64,000 nucleotides of DNA from Liquidambar formosana (lineage: Eukaryota > Streptophyta > Magnoliopsida > Saxifragales > Altingiaceae). This document shows positions 21,736 to 33,215 of the stretch, one piece after another. Each line of letters starts with the position of its first letter. Position 1 is the first letter of the stretch. The notes beneath the pieces were generated by a model. It was not told where the DNA came from. It did no database searches and saw nothing but the letters and a program-made list of their open reading frames with translations. Made by a program: the position numbers and the translations under genes. The stretch lies in assembly GCA_039720395.1 (NCBI GenBank), contig CM077820.1, positions 14,345,848 to 14,409,847 of the forward strand. The letters run 5' to 3'.

Positions 21736-23780
21736 ATATCTTGAGCTACAAAAATTCGATTAAGGCGCCGTTTGTTGTGTTGGAAAGATGATTCGAAGAT
21801 CTTTCTAAGCATATAAGGCCCAACATTTTTCGCTGAGAACTCTAATCATAGCACTCAAAAGAAGATGACAGTTTTATGGTTGTTATAAAAAAATGTTACA
21901 CAGTTTTGGGTTTCATATACCCTTATGGTTTTATGATCCAATAAATGAACATGCCATTAAAACCTTCCCTTAAAACCACACCCAATGGCAGCTAAAGACA
22001 TAATCCCAATAAACCCCAAAAATCACACCCAAAAAACACACTCATTGATAGCCAAAATATAGATAAACCCCCCAAAACTATAGCAGAAACAAGGCAAGGC
22101 CCAAGAAACTCAAACTGAAAGCAAAAATGTTTTCCTTCATCTATCATAGGAGTGACAACATGGAGAAAATGCAAAAGAGGGACAAAACTAAAAAAAAAAA
22201 ATAAATGGAAAGAAAATTATGTACAAGAATTCACATAAATAGTTAAATAGAAATAACTTGAGCAATCAAATAAAATAAAATAAAATACCTCATTCTCAAA
22301 CTATACATAGCCAGAAAACTGGCTTATATTTTTATTAAAACTATGTGCCTACAAAAAAAAAAAAAAAAGGATCACAATTAACATCCCAAAACAGGAACTG
22401 TAAAATGGAAATGCTAGACAAGACAAGTAAACCAAGAAACTAAATTAGCCAATTACCTTTGCCTTCCTTCCAAACAAAATTGTGTGAAGTATCTACAGGT
22501 TGTCATCAGGTTTTCTCTTTGACAACTTGAAAGGCATTGAAACAGTTCACAAATCAAACAAAAAAAGGACCAATCTTCTGTATAAAGAAAGTTGAATAAA
22601 AGTAAATAACATTATCCAGACACTAATTAGCAAGATTAGACAACCAGAGCTATAATGGCCATCCAAAAGAGAGAGAGCAAGAGGCTTCAATGGCTTGTGT
22701 GATCAGATCCAAACCTTCTCTCGCTCAGATCTGAAAATCCCTCATCGGTGGCGAACTGAAACGAAGCTCCCCCCTTGTGTTTAACCTCACTGTTGGCGAA
22801 CACGAGCAAGAGGTGGAGCCACCACAAACCTTCCCCTTCGATGATGTGTCATGGCCGCAGCAACCCTCATTGCCGATGACCTAAATATAGCAAGAAGTGG
22901 AGTCACCGCAACAATCCCGTGCATAGAAGATAGAGAGAGAAAAAAAAACTCACTTGAGAGAGGGTGTGAGGGTTTGAATAGTGGAGGAAAGGGTGTGGCG
23001 ATAGATTATGGAGGAGAGGGTTTCATAGGCTAGGGGAGGCTGAGAGAGGGTGAGTCATGAAAAGAGGTGAGGTTTCAATTTGGGGAGACTCAGGAGGGTT
23101 TCATAAATAATAAAGTAACAAAACCCTCTTTACGAAAAAACTAAAAAAAAAAAAAAAAAAAAAAATCGTGGTGAGAAGAGGGAACTAAGACCACTAAAAT
23201 TTTCGTGGTGAATTGTAAGTTGGGCCTAATTATTCACGGCGTGCGCAAAATGCTGTTGAATTGTAAGTGGGGCCTAGTCATTCATGGCATGCAAAAAATG
23301 CCGTCTAAAATGTTATTTGCGGCGTTGTTAAACTGTATGCCGTTAATAATTTGACATGTACTCTATTAACGGCGTACATTTGTCGAATGCTGTTAATATA
23401 CCTCATCTACGACTTGCCATATGTGCACGTCGTAGATCTAACGATGTGGATGACGCTTTTTGTTGTAGTGATATTTTCTTTTCTCTTAATAACAACCAAA
23501 CAAAGTAAAACTGAGAGGAATTCTTTTACTTTCCTTTCATTTTTCCCTAGACTACCAAACACTAGAAAGTTGTCTATTTTCCTTTCCTTTTCTTTTCCTT
23601 CTCATTTTTTTTCCCATACTTTTTTTTTCCATGGCACTTTCCACTAACCAAATAGAGGGATAAAGAAAAATCCACTTCTTAGAAACACATTTTTATAATA
23701 ATTTTAGATGATGCAGGAATTTTAGGGAAACTAGCTCATTTTAGTTAAGCATTTCCTATATTTGTTGATATTAAGGGGTT

Positions 23781-24062
23781 AGGGGCAAGGGCAAAGCCAG
23801 TGTGGTATGAGGTGAGGCGTTTGCCCCACTTGAAAATTTCAAAAAAGAAAAAAAAAATCTTAATATTTTGCTCTTTTGATGATCATTTCCCAACTTAATA
23901 CCAAATAAAGGAAATAAGTAGTATTTTGAACTACAAATATAGTCAATCGTAATACGTTGACAATAATATCCTTTATATGGTATTAAGTTAAAAAGCGATC
24001 ACTAAAACGTAATAAATTGCAAAAAGTTGCCTCACCTCAGGTAATTTCCTAATTTTGCCCCT
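23781..24062. mobile_element. MITE with AGGGGCAAA ends
   Basis: It starts AGGGGCAAGGGCAAA and ends with the complement-like ATTTTGCCCCT. The internal core (TAATACC... GGTATTA arms) is a foldback. The core is shared with 54308-54480 and, more distantly, 43250-43390. The target-site duplication is unclear, so superfamily is unassigned (hAT-like is possible). Confidence 0.55.
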
Positions 24063-24431
24063 GTTTAGGTGTAAGAGTAAATTCTATGGATTTTTGGGAA
24101 AAAAAAAGATTAGTTCTGTAATGCCTGAAGCGTTTACATTTTATTAAGGGGAAAAAAAAAACCAAAAAAAAAAAAAAAAAACACACATTTTCCATTTTTG
24201 CGGTACATTATATAATCATACAAATGCTTATAGTTCTCTCTAAGGTTTCCATTCGTATTCATAGTATTTGGAAAATATCCTCTTTTTTTTATTTATTTAT
24301 TTTTTTTTTTCATTCATTGGTAAGATACAAAACACTGAATGGTGTGCACACACCCACGTAAATTCAATATGAATTCAAACACCACCTCAAAAAGGATGAC
24401 TAGAAAATAACAATTTATATTTAGTGTTTTG

Positions 24432-25948
24432 GAAATCAGTGATTAGTGGAAGGTATGGCTCTGCTGAAGGCTTCTCATTACCAGGTGTTGGTTCCAATAG
24501 AAAGACTTCTGTCCTTTGGAATGATATAGTAAAGGTTTGGTCTTCAGACTCATTTTTAGGCACTCATTTACACGATGGTATTGGTGTTCTACTTGGTGAT
24601 GGTGGAAACGCAAAATTTTCATTAGATTGCTGGGCTACGGATGTTCCTCTTAAGGATATTTTCCCCAAGTTATTTTCTCTTGCCATTATCAAAAAATCAA
24701 GTGTTCAAGATATGGGTTTTTGGAATGAAGGTTTGTGGCATTGGGATGTTAAATTTAGAAGAAACCTGTATGAATGGGAATCTATTCTTTACCAGTCTCT
24801 TCTCTCAAGACTTAAAGATGTTAGATTATGTGAGTGTCTCCTAGATAAATTTATTTGGAAATATTCACCATCAGGACTTTACTTTGTCAAGTCTTGCTAT
24901 GATGCTGTTGTGGATAGGGCACTTCCTTCTCCTGGTGATACATGGGGTTCAATTTGGAAAGGTCAGGTTCCACCTAAAGTTGAAATTTTTTGTCGGATGG
25001 CTATGAAAGGAAGGATACCTACAAAATCTCAGCTTCAAATGAGGAGTATTTTTCCACCTTCTGCTGATTCACTTTGTCCCATGTGTGGTGTCTATGAAGA
25101 AGATGTTGATTATTTACTTTTACATTGCTCTTGGTCTTGGAAAGTTTGGTCCTCTTGTCTGCGTTGGTGGGGAGTTCTTTGGTGCTTCCCCTGCTCTCTT
25201 AAGGAGTTATTTCTTTACTGGTTTATTCCTGGTAAGCGTGGTGTGTATAAAATTATTTGGGATTCTATTTATTTTGCTGTTGTTTGGTCCATCTGGTTAG
25301 CAAGAAATAAGTTAGTTGTTAGTAATTCTCAACTAAGTTGGGAGGAAGTGGCAGAGTTAGCTAGAAGGAGAACAACAATGTGGGTCAAGGCACTCAGATC
25401 TGAACTAGGCTACTCCATTGACGAGTTCCTAAATTGTATTGATGGTGTTAGGCAATTCCATGTAAAAAAAAGGAAGCAAAAGCGCACTATTATTTGGCGT
25501 CCTCCCACCCCCCCCCCCCCCCGGGGGGACTTTAAAATTCAATGTTGATGGTTTGGCAAGAAGGAAGCTTGGGCCTGGTGGTATAAGGGGAGTTCTTCGC
25601 GATGAGCATGAATGCATCCTTTGTGTTTTTTCTGCACCTATTGGCTCTGTGGACTCAAATTTTGCTAAGTTGCTGGCTGTTAGAGAAGCTCTTAGATTGT
25701 TCTCGGCCTCTGTTTGGGTTTTATCTTCTCATTTCTTTATTGAGTCTGATTCATCTTTGGTAGTTTTATGGATTAATTCTAGATCTCGTATTTGGAAATT
25801 CAACTTTGCAATCAACAAGATTTACTCTCTTATTGATCGTTTGCAAGTGGTGGAGATTAGGCACGAGTTTAGAGAAGCTAATTGTATGGCTGATTGGCTT
25901 GCAAAGAATGGGGTTGACAGGATTTCTCCTTTTTTGGCTTGGATTTGA
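24432..25948 (+). pseudogene. LINE ORF2 C-terminal part (zinc finger, RNase H)
   Basis: An open frame runs to 25548 and continues in another frame from about 25530 to 25948. The first part contains the plant LINE zinc-binding reverse-transcriptase region (zf-RVT-like): WKGQVPPKVEIFCRMA then CPMC and HC near 25075-25120. The second part is an RNase H-like domain with FNVDG-type start, AVREAL, ESDSS and ANCMADWLAKNG, covering the usual acidic residues. A C15/G6 homopolymer (25508-25528) sits exactly at the frame change, so the frameshift may be a real slippage mutation or a sequencing error. The endonuclease and the reverse-transcriptase catalytic core are missing through 5' truncation. Confidence 0.88.
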
Positions 25949-26652
25949 TTTTCTCAATGCCTGCTGGCTGCTGCTAGACTTAATAATCCTCTTGTTGATA
26001 TGCCTTTGCTGTGTTTTTTCTGACTTGTTACTCTTCTTCGCTTTTGTTGTGGCTGAGGATTTAAATTTCCTATAATCAAAGTTATTCTGTTCCCCTTTTT
26101 TCAGTTACAGAGGCAGAGGATTGTTTAAAGGATATTAGATTAGATTGTTTCAGTATTTTTTGGTCAACTTTGCCTGAGGTTTGCGTGGAAGATTAATAGG
26201 GGCAACTTAAATGTATTAGGAAGAAGTCTCGTTTTAGTGTGGGTGGTATTCGAATTCCGGGGTTTTTTGATCTTCTAATGCTCTGCAAATCGGCTCATCT
26301 TCTCCTTTGCAGATTTGGTGGTCTTTGCAAATTTATTTCAGTTGAAGTTTTTGGTGTTTCATTGATTCGTGTTGGTTACATCTTCTGCTCAGATTGATGG
26401 CCTCTCCTTTATCTGCTAGAGATATTTAGCTGGGTGCTTTATTAGTGTCTTCTGCTGTTTTAGAAGTTTTTGCTTTGGGAGTTTTCTTTTTGAAAGTTTT
26501 TGCTGGGCTTGAGGGGTGCATTATTAGGAGGGGTTTCTTTCTGTTTTTTCAGTGTTTTCTGGGGCTTTTATGGGATTTTAAGCTATACTCACATCTTATC
26601 ATAATTAATAAGATTAATTTTGTGGATCAAAAAAAAAAAAAAAAAAAAAAAA
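24432..26652 (+). mobile_element. 5'-truncated L1-type LINE
   Basis: It carries the 3' part of a LINE ORF2 followed by a 3' UTR and a poly-A tail (26630-26652). It is bounded by direct repeats TTAGTGTTTTG at 24421-24431 and 26653-26663. The unoccupied target survives in copy B at 57699-57709. Poly-A tail, 5' truncation and duplication are the signature of target-primed reverse transcription. 25949-26629 is its non-coding 3' part. Confidence 0.93.
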
Positions 26653-27768
26653 TTAGTGTTTTGATACAATCTCCTAGTGCTTCAATAAACTGGTACACTC
26701 TAATTAGGTAACGAATTAAAGAAGTGTTGTGCAACAGTAATGTTGTCATTCATATTAGAAGATAAAAATGCAGATATTATACAATTTTCTAACACGTTGT
26801 CCCTAAGATAAAACTGCATGGCCAACCTTGTCCTAGGCTTTGCAAGTCTACACAACTTCTTAAAGCAAGAATTGAAGCTCCATCTCAAGTACCTTCTTAT
26901 ACCCATAATTTTTGTAAAAAATAAGTGATAAACCTGTAATGAAGATAAAATAGCTTTTCCCAGTAAAACCTTTTTTTTTTTTTCCTATTAGTTATGGGGC
27001 CTGTTTGAGAGCTTAATAAATTATATCATACTCGGACCATACTAGTCTATAATTGTTATTTGGTTTTTAAATAAACGTACCAACTCACAGTTTGGACAAA
27101 AGCTATGTTAATTATGCCTTCTCTTTAGAAGAGAGCTGAATTGATATATCATAAAAGAGAGATTTACCAAACAGTACATGTGAAATTTATCATAACTAAC
27201 TACACATAACTTCAGGTGGCTAGATTTTCAAGTTTGTCATACAGCCTCATGGCATGTAACATTAATAATTATTATCCAAGATACGCCGGCTAGCCCAACG
27301 GCTCCAACAATGATCAAAGGTACTGTAGAAATATACCCATCAGCCGACAGCTCAAACCAAAACGGTTACACCACCAAGGCACCAACTGAAATGCTTGTTC
27401 AAAAGCTCGAACGGCAAAAAAGCATAAGAATATCAAAATAAACCAACTAGATTTTTAAGAATAAATATATTTTATTGAAATACCAAGAAACCAACAATAA
27501 TTTTCCCAGAAACCCAATAAGATACCCTATCGATCAAGAATAAGCCAACACTTCCAGTAAGACGTTGCCCTGGAAAACAGAAGCCACAACTAACAAAGCC
27601 CTACGCATAAACATGACCGCAAAAACAATGGCTACAAAGAAAGTTACTGTTGAAAATTTGGATACCTGTAGGTTTTTTCTCTATAGGTATCTTGTAGGGC
27701 AACTCTTGAGCTACACCCTACCTTAACAGGCTCTTTATGAACCGAAACAACCCCAACTCTTTCTTAGC

Positions 27769-27779
27769 CTATAAATATC
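27769..27779 (+). promoter_or_regulatory. TATA box of P450 pseudogene
   Basis: CTATAAATATC, about 105-115 bases before the pseudogene ATG at 27884. It is identical to the element at 58802 and one base different from those at 9849 and 47178. Confidence 0.5.
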
Positions 27780-29411
27780 ACAACAGGGTTGCCCTATCCA
27801 TCTCCAATTCTCCATGATCATCCTCACTTTTTCTTTTCCATTTTTTTTTTTTATTTATAAAATTGCGTCACCAATTAAGTGTCATGGATCTCTCATTCCC
27901 TTACCCACTTCACCTTGTAGTCCTCTTTGCATCTCTTTCTCTCATCTTAATACTCATCTTCAAAACCAAAAAATCCTATCCTGCGAATCTAAAGCTTCCA
28001 CCGGGTAAAACAGGATCGCCAATCATCAGCGAAACATTGGAATACGCGATGGCCAGACAAACTGGAAACCCCAGGGAAATTCATAAATGAAAGAATGAAA
28101 AAATACCCACATGATGTATTCAGAACCCCTTTGCTTGGAGAGAACATGGCCGTCTTCTGTGGTGCGGCAGGGAACAAGTTCTTATTCTCAAACGAGAACA
28201 AGCTTGTTACCACTTGGTACCCTCATTCGGTGGAGAAGGTTATATTGCCTCCTCCTTCAAATGCTGAAACTGATGTGAAATTAGGCGTGACAAGAATGCT
28301 CAGCATCCTGCCTGAGTTTCTCAAGCTAGAAGCCTTGAAAAACTATGTGGCCATCATGGATTCGACGACAAGGCAACACATGGAGGAAGAATGGGCTCAA
28401 AACAATGAAGTGAAAGTTGTTCCGCTGTCCAAGAAGTACACCTTTGCGTTGGCTTGTCGATTATTCATGAGCATCGACGATCCAAAGCATGTGGCCAAGC
28501 TTAGTCATCACTTGCTTGTGTTACTGCTGCGCTCATATCCCTACCTGTAAATTTCCCTGGCACTGCGTTCAACCGTGCGATCAAAGCAGGAAAAATGATT
28601 CGTGATGAGGTCGTGGCAAACTGGCAATCATTAAACAAAGGAAAATGGAGCTATCGGAGAAGAGGGAGGCTACGGTGCGTATAGACCTATTGACTCGCAT
28701 GCTCCTCCATAAAGATGATCGAGAATGGCAAATTTGCGAGTGAGATGGTGATCGCTAGTAAGATTTTGGCCCTACTTATTGCCAGTTTTGACACCACGAG
28801 TGCCTTGATCATATCAGTAGTGAACTACCTGGCAGAGTTCCCGGATATCTACAATAAGGTATTAGAAGGTAAACACTCCAGAACTCATCGACCCAAATCA
28901 ATTCTTATATTATTATTATTATTATTATTTTTTTTTTTGTTGTTACTACTTTGGCTAATAGGGTCACCCTTTAGTTTGACTTATTTTTGGAGCACTGGTA
29001 AGGCCAATGCCCATTCGGTATCAATTATTGCTTAAGATAAACCTAATCAATCACCAGTCTTAAGAAGGAATGAAAAGTCAAACATAGTGTTTTCCACCTA
29101 CTTCTTAAAGCATAAGTCTTAGGAACCATTATTCCACTTCGATTTTGATGCTAAATTATGTAAATTGAATTAAATTAAATTAGTTGACCACAATATTTTA
29201 CAAAATTTAATTGACAATAATGTCAACAAATCAAAACCATTTAAAGTGATAGTAGCTCAAAAACTTAAACATTTATTGATAATATTTCTATTAAAAAAAT
29301 CAAGACATTTATAACTTTTAGTGTACATGTAAAATATACATATATTGAAAGAGTAGGGTCAGGGCACATGCTTCCATAGGCCTCTACTGCGACATTCTGA
29401 TATAAGTTATA

Positions 29412-29812
29412 AGGAACGGCTATTGCAAACCCTTATTTTTATCACCCCACCCCCCATCTTTTAAGTTTTTGAGGTTTTATGCAAAATATAAAAGATTTTT
29501 ATGAAAATTGGTCGTGATATGTCCACTAGAAAACATCATTTTGAACAACTTTGTAAAAGAAAGTTTTTCCTAAATCTATCGTTTAAATATACTTTTTAGC
29601 CATTTATAGCCATTATTTCATTTTTTTGCCCAAAAGTCTACCTAAACGATAGATTTTGGGAAAACTTTCTTTTGCAAAGTTTTTCAAAATGATGTTTTCT
29701 AGTTGACCAAGTGACTAGTTTTTGTAAAGACTTTTTATATTTTTCATTAAATCTTAAAAATCAAAAGAAAAGGAGTGGGGTGATAAAATGGGGGGTTGCA
29801 ATGGCCGTTCCC
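29412..29812. mobile_element. Mutator-type MITE in pseudogene intron 1
   Basis: 401 bp with terminal inverted repeats (AGGAACGGC.. at left, complement of GGGAACGGCC at right). The repeats continue into TTGCAA and TTTTATCACCCCAC arms. The flanking 9-bp direct repeats are TAAGTTATA (29403-29411 and 29813-29821). A 9-bp target duplication is characteristic of Mutator-like elements. The interior is a long foldback. Confidence 0.88.
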
Positions 29813-29930
29813 TAAGTTATATTAACATTATGCGCTGTGGGTACGTTGTACATATTGGCTAAATGGACGCAGGTGTTAATATAACTTATATCAGTATGTC
29901 CCTACCTAATTGCCATCATATAAATATATA

Positions 29931-30190
29931 TTCCCTCCATTTCAAATTGAATGTCTTCTTTGAAAAAACATGCTTTTTAAGGAAACCTTATTAAATGCTT
30001 TCACATCAATACAAATGTTTTGAAATTCCAATTTTTCCATCAAGTGTGCAAAACATTAGAAAAAGAGAGAATATCTTTCTAAGGGTATTTTAGGAAATGA
30101 ATCAAAAAGAACCAATGACTTTTGAAATGTGACAATAATTTTGAAATATCCCAAAAAGGAAAATAGGCTACTTATTTAGGAACGAGGGAG
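29931..30190. mobile_element. Stowaway-type MITE in pseudogene intron 1
   Basis: 260 bp, ends TTCCCTCCATTTC and the complement of CTCCCTCGTTCC, flanked by TA. It is related in inverted orientation to the copy at 20904-21163. Confidence 0.85.
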
Positions 30191-30204
30191 TATACGTACA
30201 AAAA

Positions 30205-30382
30205 TGATTTTTATCAGGGATACCACATATAATTTGAGTGCAAACTTCTAATCTTGGTCGTTCATATTAATTAAACGGTTAAAATTTTCAAGTGACTAAT
30301 AGGTTTCGACTGTTGGATGAAAATGGATAACTAAGATTGGAAGTCCGCAACTAAGTTATATAACAGCTTCTTGATAAGATCA
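30205..30382. mobile_element. Foldback MITE, TTATCAGGGAT family
   Basis: Left arm ATCAGGGATACC..AAACTTCTAATCTTGG pairs with right arm CTAAGATTGGAAGTCC..TTGATAAG. A second copy is at 41128-41310 in intron 1 of the P450 at 39329. Both sit next to a copy of the palindromic cluster MITE. Confidence 0.65.
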
Positions 30383-30410
30383 GTTTTGTGTCTATGCGTA
30401 CATATATATA

Positions 30411-30585
30411 CAGTCTCAATCAGGTGAGCACGTGCATGTTGAAATAACTTATATTAGCATCATCATGTATTAGGAGTTGTAGTACCCAATGCATTGGTCC
30501 AATGTATCTCATAATCTACTAATGCATGGTACAACCCCCAATGTCAGTGTGAGTTATGTTAGCACGTACTAATCTGACCATCATT
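30411..30585. mobile_element. Palindromic MITE, cluster family
   Basis: A copy of the ~175-bp palindrome with AATCAGGTGAGCAC ends and an ATGCATTGGTCCAATGTAT centre, inserted beside a TATATATA tract in intron 1 of the pseudogene. Confidence 0.7.
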
Positions 30586-31289
30586 CTATATATGTATGTG
30601 GATATATATATGTATATCAAATAAATTAATTCTAACACTACAAATATTGTTAGACTGAATTTAATTTAATTCTAATATAAAATTGGTTTGCCTTGGTTAA
30701 TAGAACAAATGGAGATTACACAATCCAAACCTCCAGGAGAGTTGCTTAATTGGGATGACATTCAAAAGATGAAATATTCTTGGTACGTGGCAAATGAAAC
30801 AATGAGATTATCGCCACCTGCTCAAGGATTTTTTAAAGAGGCGATAAGTGACCCAACTTTCGCAGGGTTTAGCATCCCAAAGGGATGGAAGGTATGTTAT
30901 ATATAATTCCATGAGCTAGATAATGCTGTTATATCACTAAGATATGTAGTAATGGAAGTAATTATCACTCTCAATCCATTTTGTTGCAGGAATATTGGAC
31001 TCCATATTCAACAAACAAAAATCCCATATACTTTTCAGATCTAGAGAAATTCGATCCTTCAAGATTTGAAGGGAAGTGACCTGCACCTTACACTTTTGTA
31101 CCATTTGGGGGAGGACCACGAATGTGCCTTGGGAGAGAGTATGCTCGAGTAGAAGTACTCGTTTTCATACACAACGTGGTGACAAAATTCAAATGGGAGA
31201 AACTAATTCCTAACGAAAATATTGTGTACATAACGTCGCCCATTCCGACGAATGGTCTTCCGATTCGCCTCCAACCTCATAAAAAATAA

Positions 31290-31487
31290 TGGTTTTACTA
31301 GTGCTTTGTAATTGAACTTTCTCCAAAACTATGTTTGTTTGCAATTTCAATTCCTTAATTTACTACCGCAAATGGCACTTGCAATATGTTGTACGCATGT
31401 TTTGCAGATGGCACTTACAATATGTTGTACGCATGTTTTTTAAGTTTTCATAGAACCATGTTAGCTCAATCCTTTGAGAATTGAGCG
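31290..31487 (+). other. 3' flank of P450 pseudogene
   Basis: Homologous to 11705-11870. It contains a tandem duplication of a ~37-bp unit (GATGGCACTTACAATATGTTGTACGCATG near 31371 and 31408). Confidence 0.6.
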
Positions 31488-32608
31488 TAAAGTCCATTTT
31501 TCTTGTGTTGGCATATTCCGTGTCAAAAGTGTCTTTGAGTGTTTTATGTTTATTCAAGTTGTGAGAAGTTTCAAAGATTCATCTAAGTGAAGATTTCAAG
31601 GCAATGAGGCTCACACTCATTCATAGGGAAGGTAAGTGACCTTAGTTGCCCATTTTCATAGGCTTTTAATTCATTGGAAATCATTTTTAATGTTTTCATT
31701 AAAGGTAGAGTGGTTTTGAGGCATTGCATTAGTTTTCTCACTATTCTTGACACTCTCGATCGATTGGGCTTGATGGTCAATCGATTGGAGCTATTTTAGA
31801 AAAGCCTGTTAGCCATTGCCATATCCAATCGATCAGGGTTGGAGGCCGATCGATCGGTGCCTCTCCAGAAAGCCTATTTTGCCTCGTTTTAGCCTCTGCC
31901 ACCCTTGGATCAATCGGGCTTGGACTCGAATCGATCGGGGTTCGTAAAATCAGTTCTAAAACTCTTTTAAAACCTTCATATTTGATCCAAAAACGTACTC
32001 CTTCCTCTTGGAGTCTCTTGGAATTTATAAATAGAGTCTAATACGATAGAGAGGGATAGGCAAGCTTCCCCCTATTAGGTTTTCATTGAATATCTTGCTT
32101 CCTTCTCTCCAGAGCTCTTCAACTTAGGGTTTTCACTTATATGCTCTAGAGATTCATTCAAATCATAACCTTTAACACATTCTCGAGTGTGTTTGGCTAG
32201 AGTTCACTGGAGCCGTAGCGACGGAGATCAAGCTTGCAAGCTTATGGATTAGAGAATTACTTGAAAGAGGTTGGATGTTATTTGAAGTCATGAAGACACG
32301 AAGATCAATCGACGGGTTGTGGGAGTGAAGGCGGTTACTTAAGTTTGTGGGTCTGTAAGTATTGTGTCTTGTACTCATTGCTTTCTTAGTGGGTTCGTTT
32401 TAACTAGACGAGGTGCTGTAGTTTTTCTTGCTAGGATTTTGCACATCTTTTGTGAAATTTTTACTACTTTATGATTTGATTTATGTGTGATTAATTGATA
32501 GCTTTTAGGGTTTGGAGTGATTGAATAAAAAATCAGTAAGATAAATAAAAATACCTATTCAACCCCCCTTCTAGGTATTACAGGCTTGGTAAAATTGGAA
32601 TTTCAATG
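31488..32608. mobile_element. LTR-like insertion in P450 3' flank
   Basis: 1.1 kb that interrupts flank sequence continuous in the first P450 (11853-11880). TGAGC occurs at both edges and may be the target duplication. It holds several GATCGATTGGGCT-like words (31755-31945) and a TATA-like TTTATAAATAGAGTC near 32016. Near 32565 is ACCCCCCTTCTAGGTATTACA, whose complement starts like known plant LTRs. No coding region is seen, so it is a candidate solo LTR or small retroelement. Confidence 0.45.
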
Positions 32609-32685
32609 AGCTTTTTCATTTAATAAATTGCAAGTTATATATCTATGTACTGGATCTCCCTTTGATGCTACTTGCTCTCTCATTT

Positions 32686-32716
<31 letters not shown>

Positions 32717-32722
32717 GATATA

Positions 32723-32900
32723 ATATGATGATCAGGTGAGTACATGCCGATATTAATTATATCAACATTCGCATTAGGGTTGGTACTTCTTGCATTAGTG
32801 GGTTATAGGGTACATTGGATCAATGCACGAGGTACAACCCTTAATGCATGGTGCTGATTTAACTTATGTCAACATGTGCTGACATGATTGAGACTACATC
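32723..32900. mobile_element. Palindromic MITE, cluster family, reference copy
   Basis: The clearest copy. Left arm GATCAGGTGAGTACATGC..GATATTAATTATATCAACATTCGCATTAGGG pairs with the right arm, which ends GTGCTGACATGATTGAGAC. The centre contains GGGTTATAGGGTACATTGGATCAATGCA. It is flanked by long TA tracts on both sides. Other copies: 12127-12672 (split), 30411-30585, 32923-33087, 33090-33215, 40941-41112, 48742-48914, 49195-49360. Confidence 0.75.
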
Positions 32901-32922
32901 TATATATATATATATATCTTTT

Positions 32923-33215
32923 GGATGATGATTTGGTGAGCACGGGCTGATATAACTTATATTAACATTCGCATTGAGGTTTGTACCTTGTACATTTGTG
33001 GGTTACAGGGTTAATTGGGCTAATGCAAGGGGTACAACCTCCAATGCGTGCATGGTGTTTATATAATTTATGTCAATACATGCTAAGCTCATCAATACCC
33101 ACATTAGGGATTGTATCCTGTACATTAGTGGATTATAAGGTACATGGGGACAATTAATGCATGATGCTAATATAACTTATATCAGCACATTCTTATTTGA
33201 CAAAGACTGTATATA
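32923..33215. mobile_element. Two further palindromic MITE copies in tandem
   Basis: One copy at 32923-33087 with GATGATTTGGTGAGCACGG start, followed directly by a partial copy at 33090-33215. Both carry the TTGTA(C/T)C(T/C)TGTACATT.GTGG core. Confidence 0.6.

Larger units (their letters stand above)
15461..23470. mobile_element. CACTA (En/Spm) transposon, non-autonomous, 8.0 kb
   Basis: It starts CACTACAACAAAA and ends with the complement TTTTGTTGTAGTG. It is flanked by the 3-bp duplication ATA (15458-15460 and 23471-23473), the hallmark of CACTA elements. Subterminal repeats with GGCGTGC/GGCGTAC words occupy 15480-15676 plus 18757-18870 on the left and 23222-23465 on the right. A solo LTR (15677-18756) has inserted into the left subterminal zone; without it the element is about 4.9 kb. 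No TNPD/transposase domain was recognised. The interior holds a Stowaway MITE and an antisense 112-codon ORF. 22640-23100 is G/C-richer but shows no gene I can name. Confidence 0.9.
23865..28390. repeat. Segmental duplication copy A, right part
   Basis: Collinear with 54308-59388, apart from a LINE present only here (24432-26652) and a solo LTR present only in copy B (54612-57468). It includes the upstream region and the first part of exon 1 of the P450 pseudogene at 27884. 26995-27250 is the MITE-like unit shared with 1-185. Confidence 0.85.
27884..31289 (+). pseudogene. CYP716-family P450 pseudogene, full length
   Basis: All three exons are present (27884-28868, 30704-30891, 30990-31289) with normal GT..AG borders. 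Exon 1 has an extra C at 28069-28072, a 1-base deletion near 28512, an 8-base insertion near 28617 and a 4-base insertion near 28718. Together they total +12, so the frame is restored by the end of exon 1, but stops intervene. Exon 3 has an in-frame TGA at 31077. The haem loop still reads [10 protein letters not shown] (Pro to Leu next to the Cys). Intron 1 is 1835 bp and packed with MITEs. The promoter and TATA box remain, so it may still be transcribed. The gene is closest to the intact copy at 9945. Confidence 0.92.

Noticed and set aside
22851..23033. 60-codon frame in the right part of the CACTA element
   Set aside because: Short, no domain and no conserved counterpart in the other CACTA copy.
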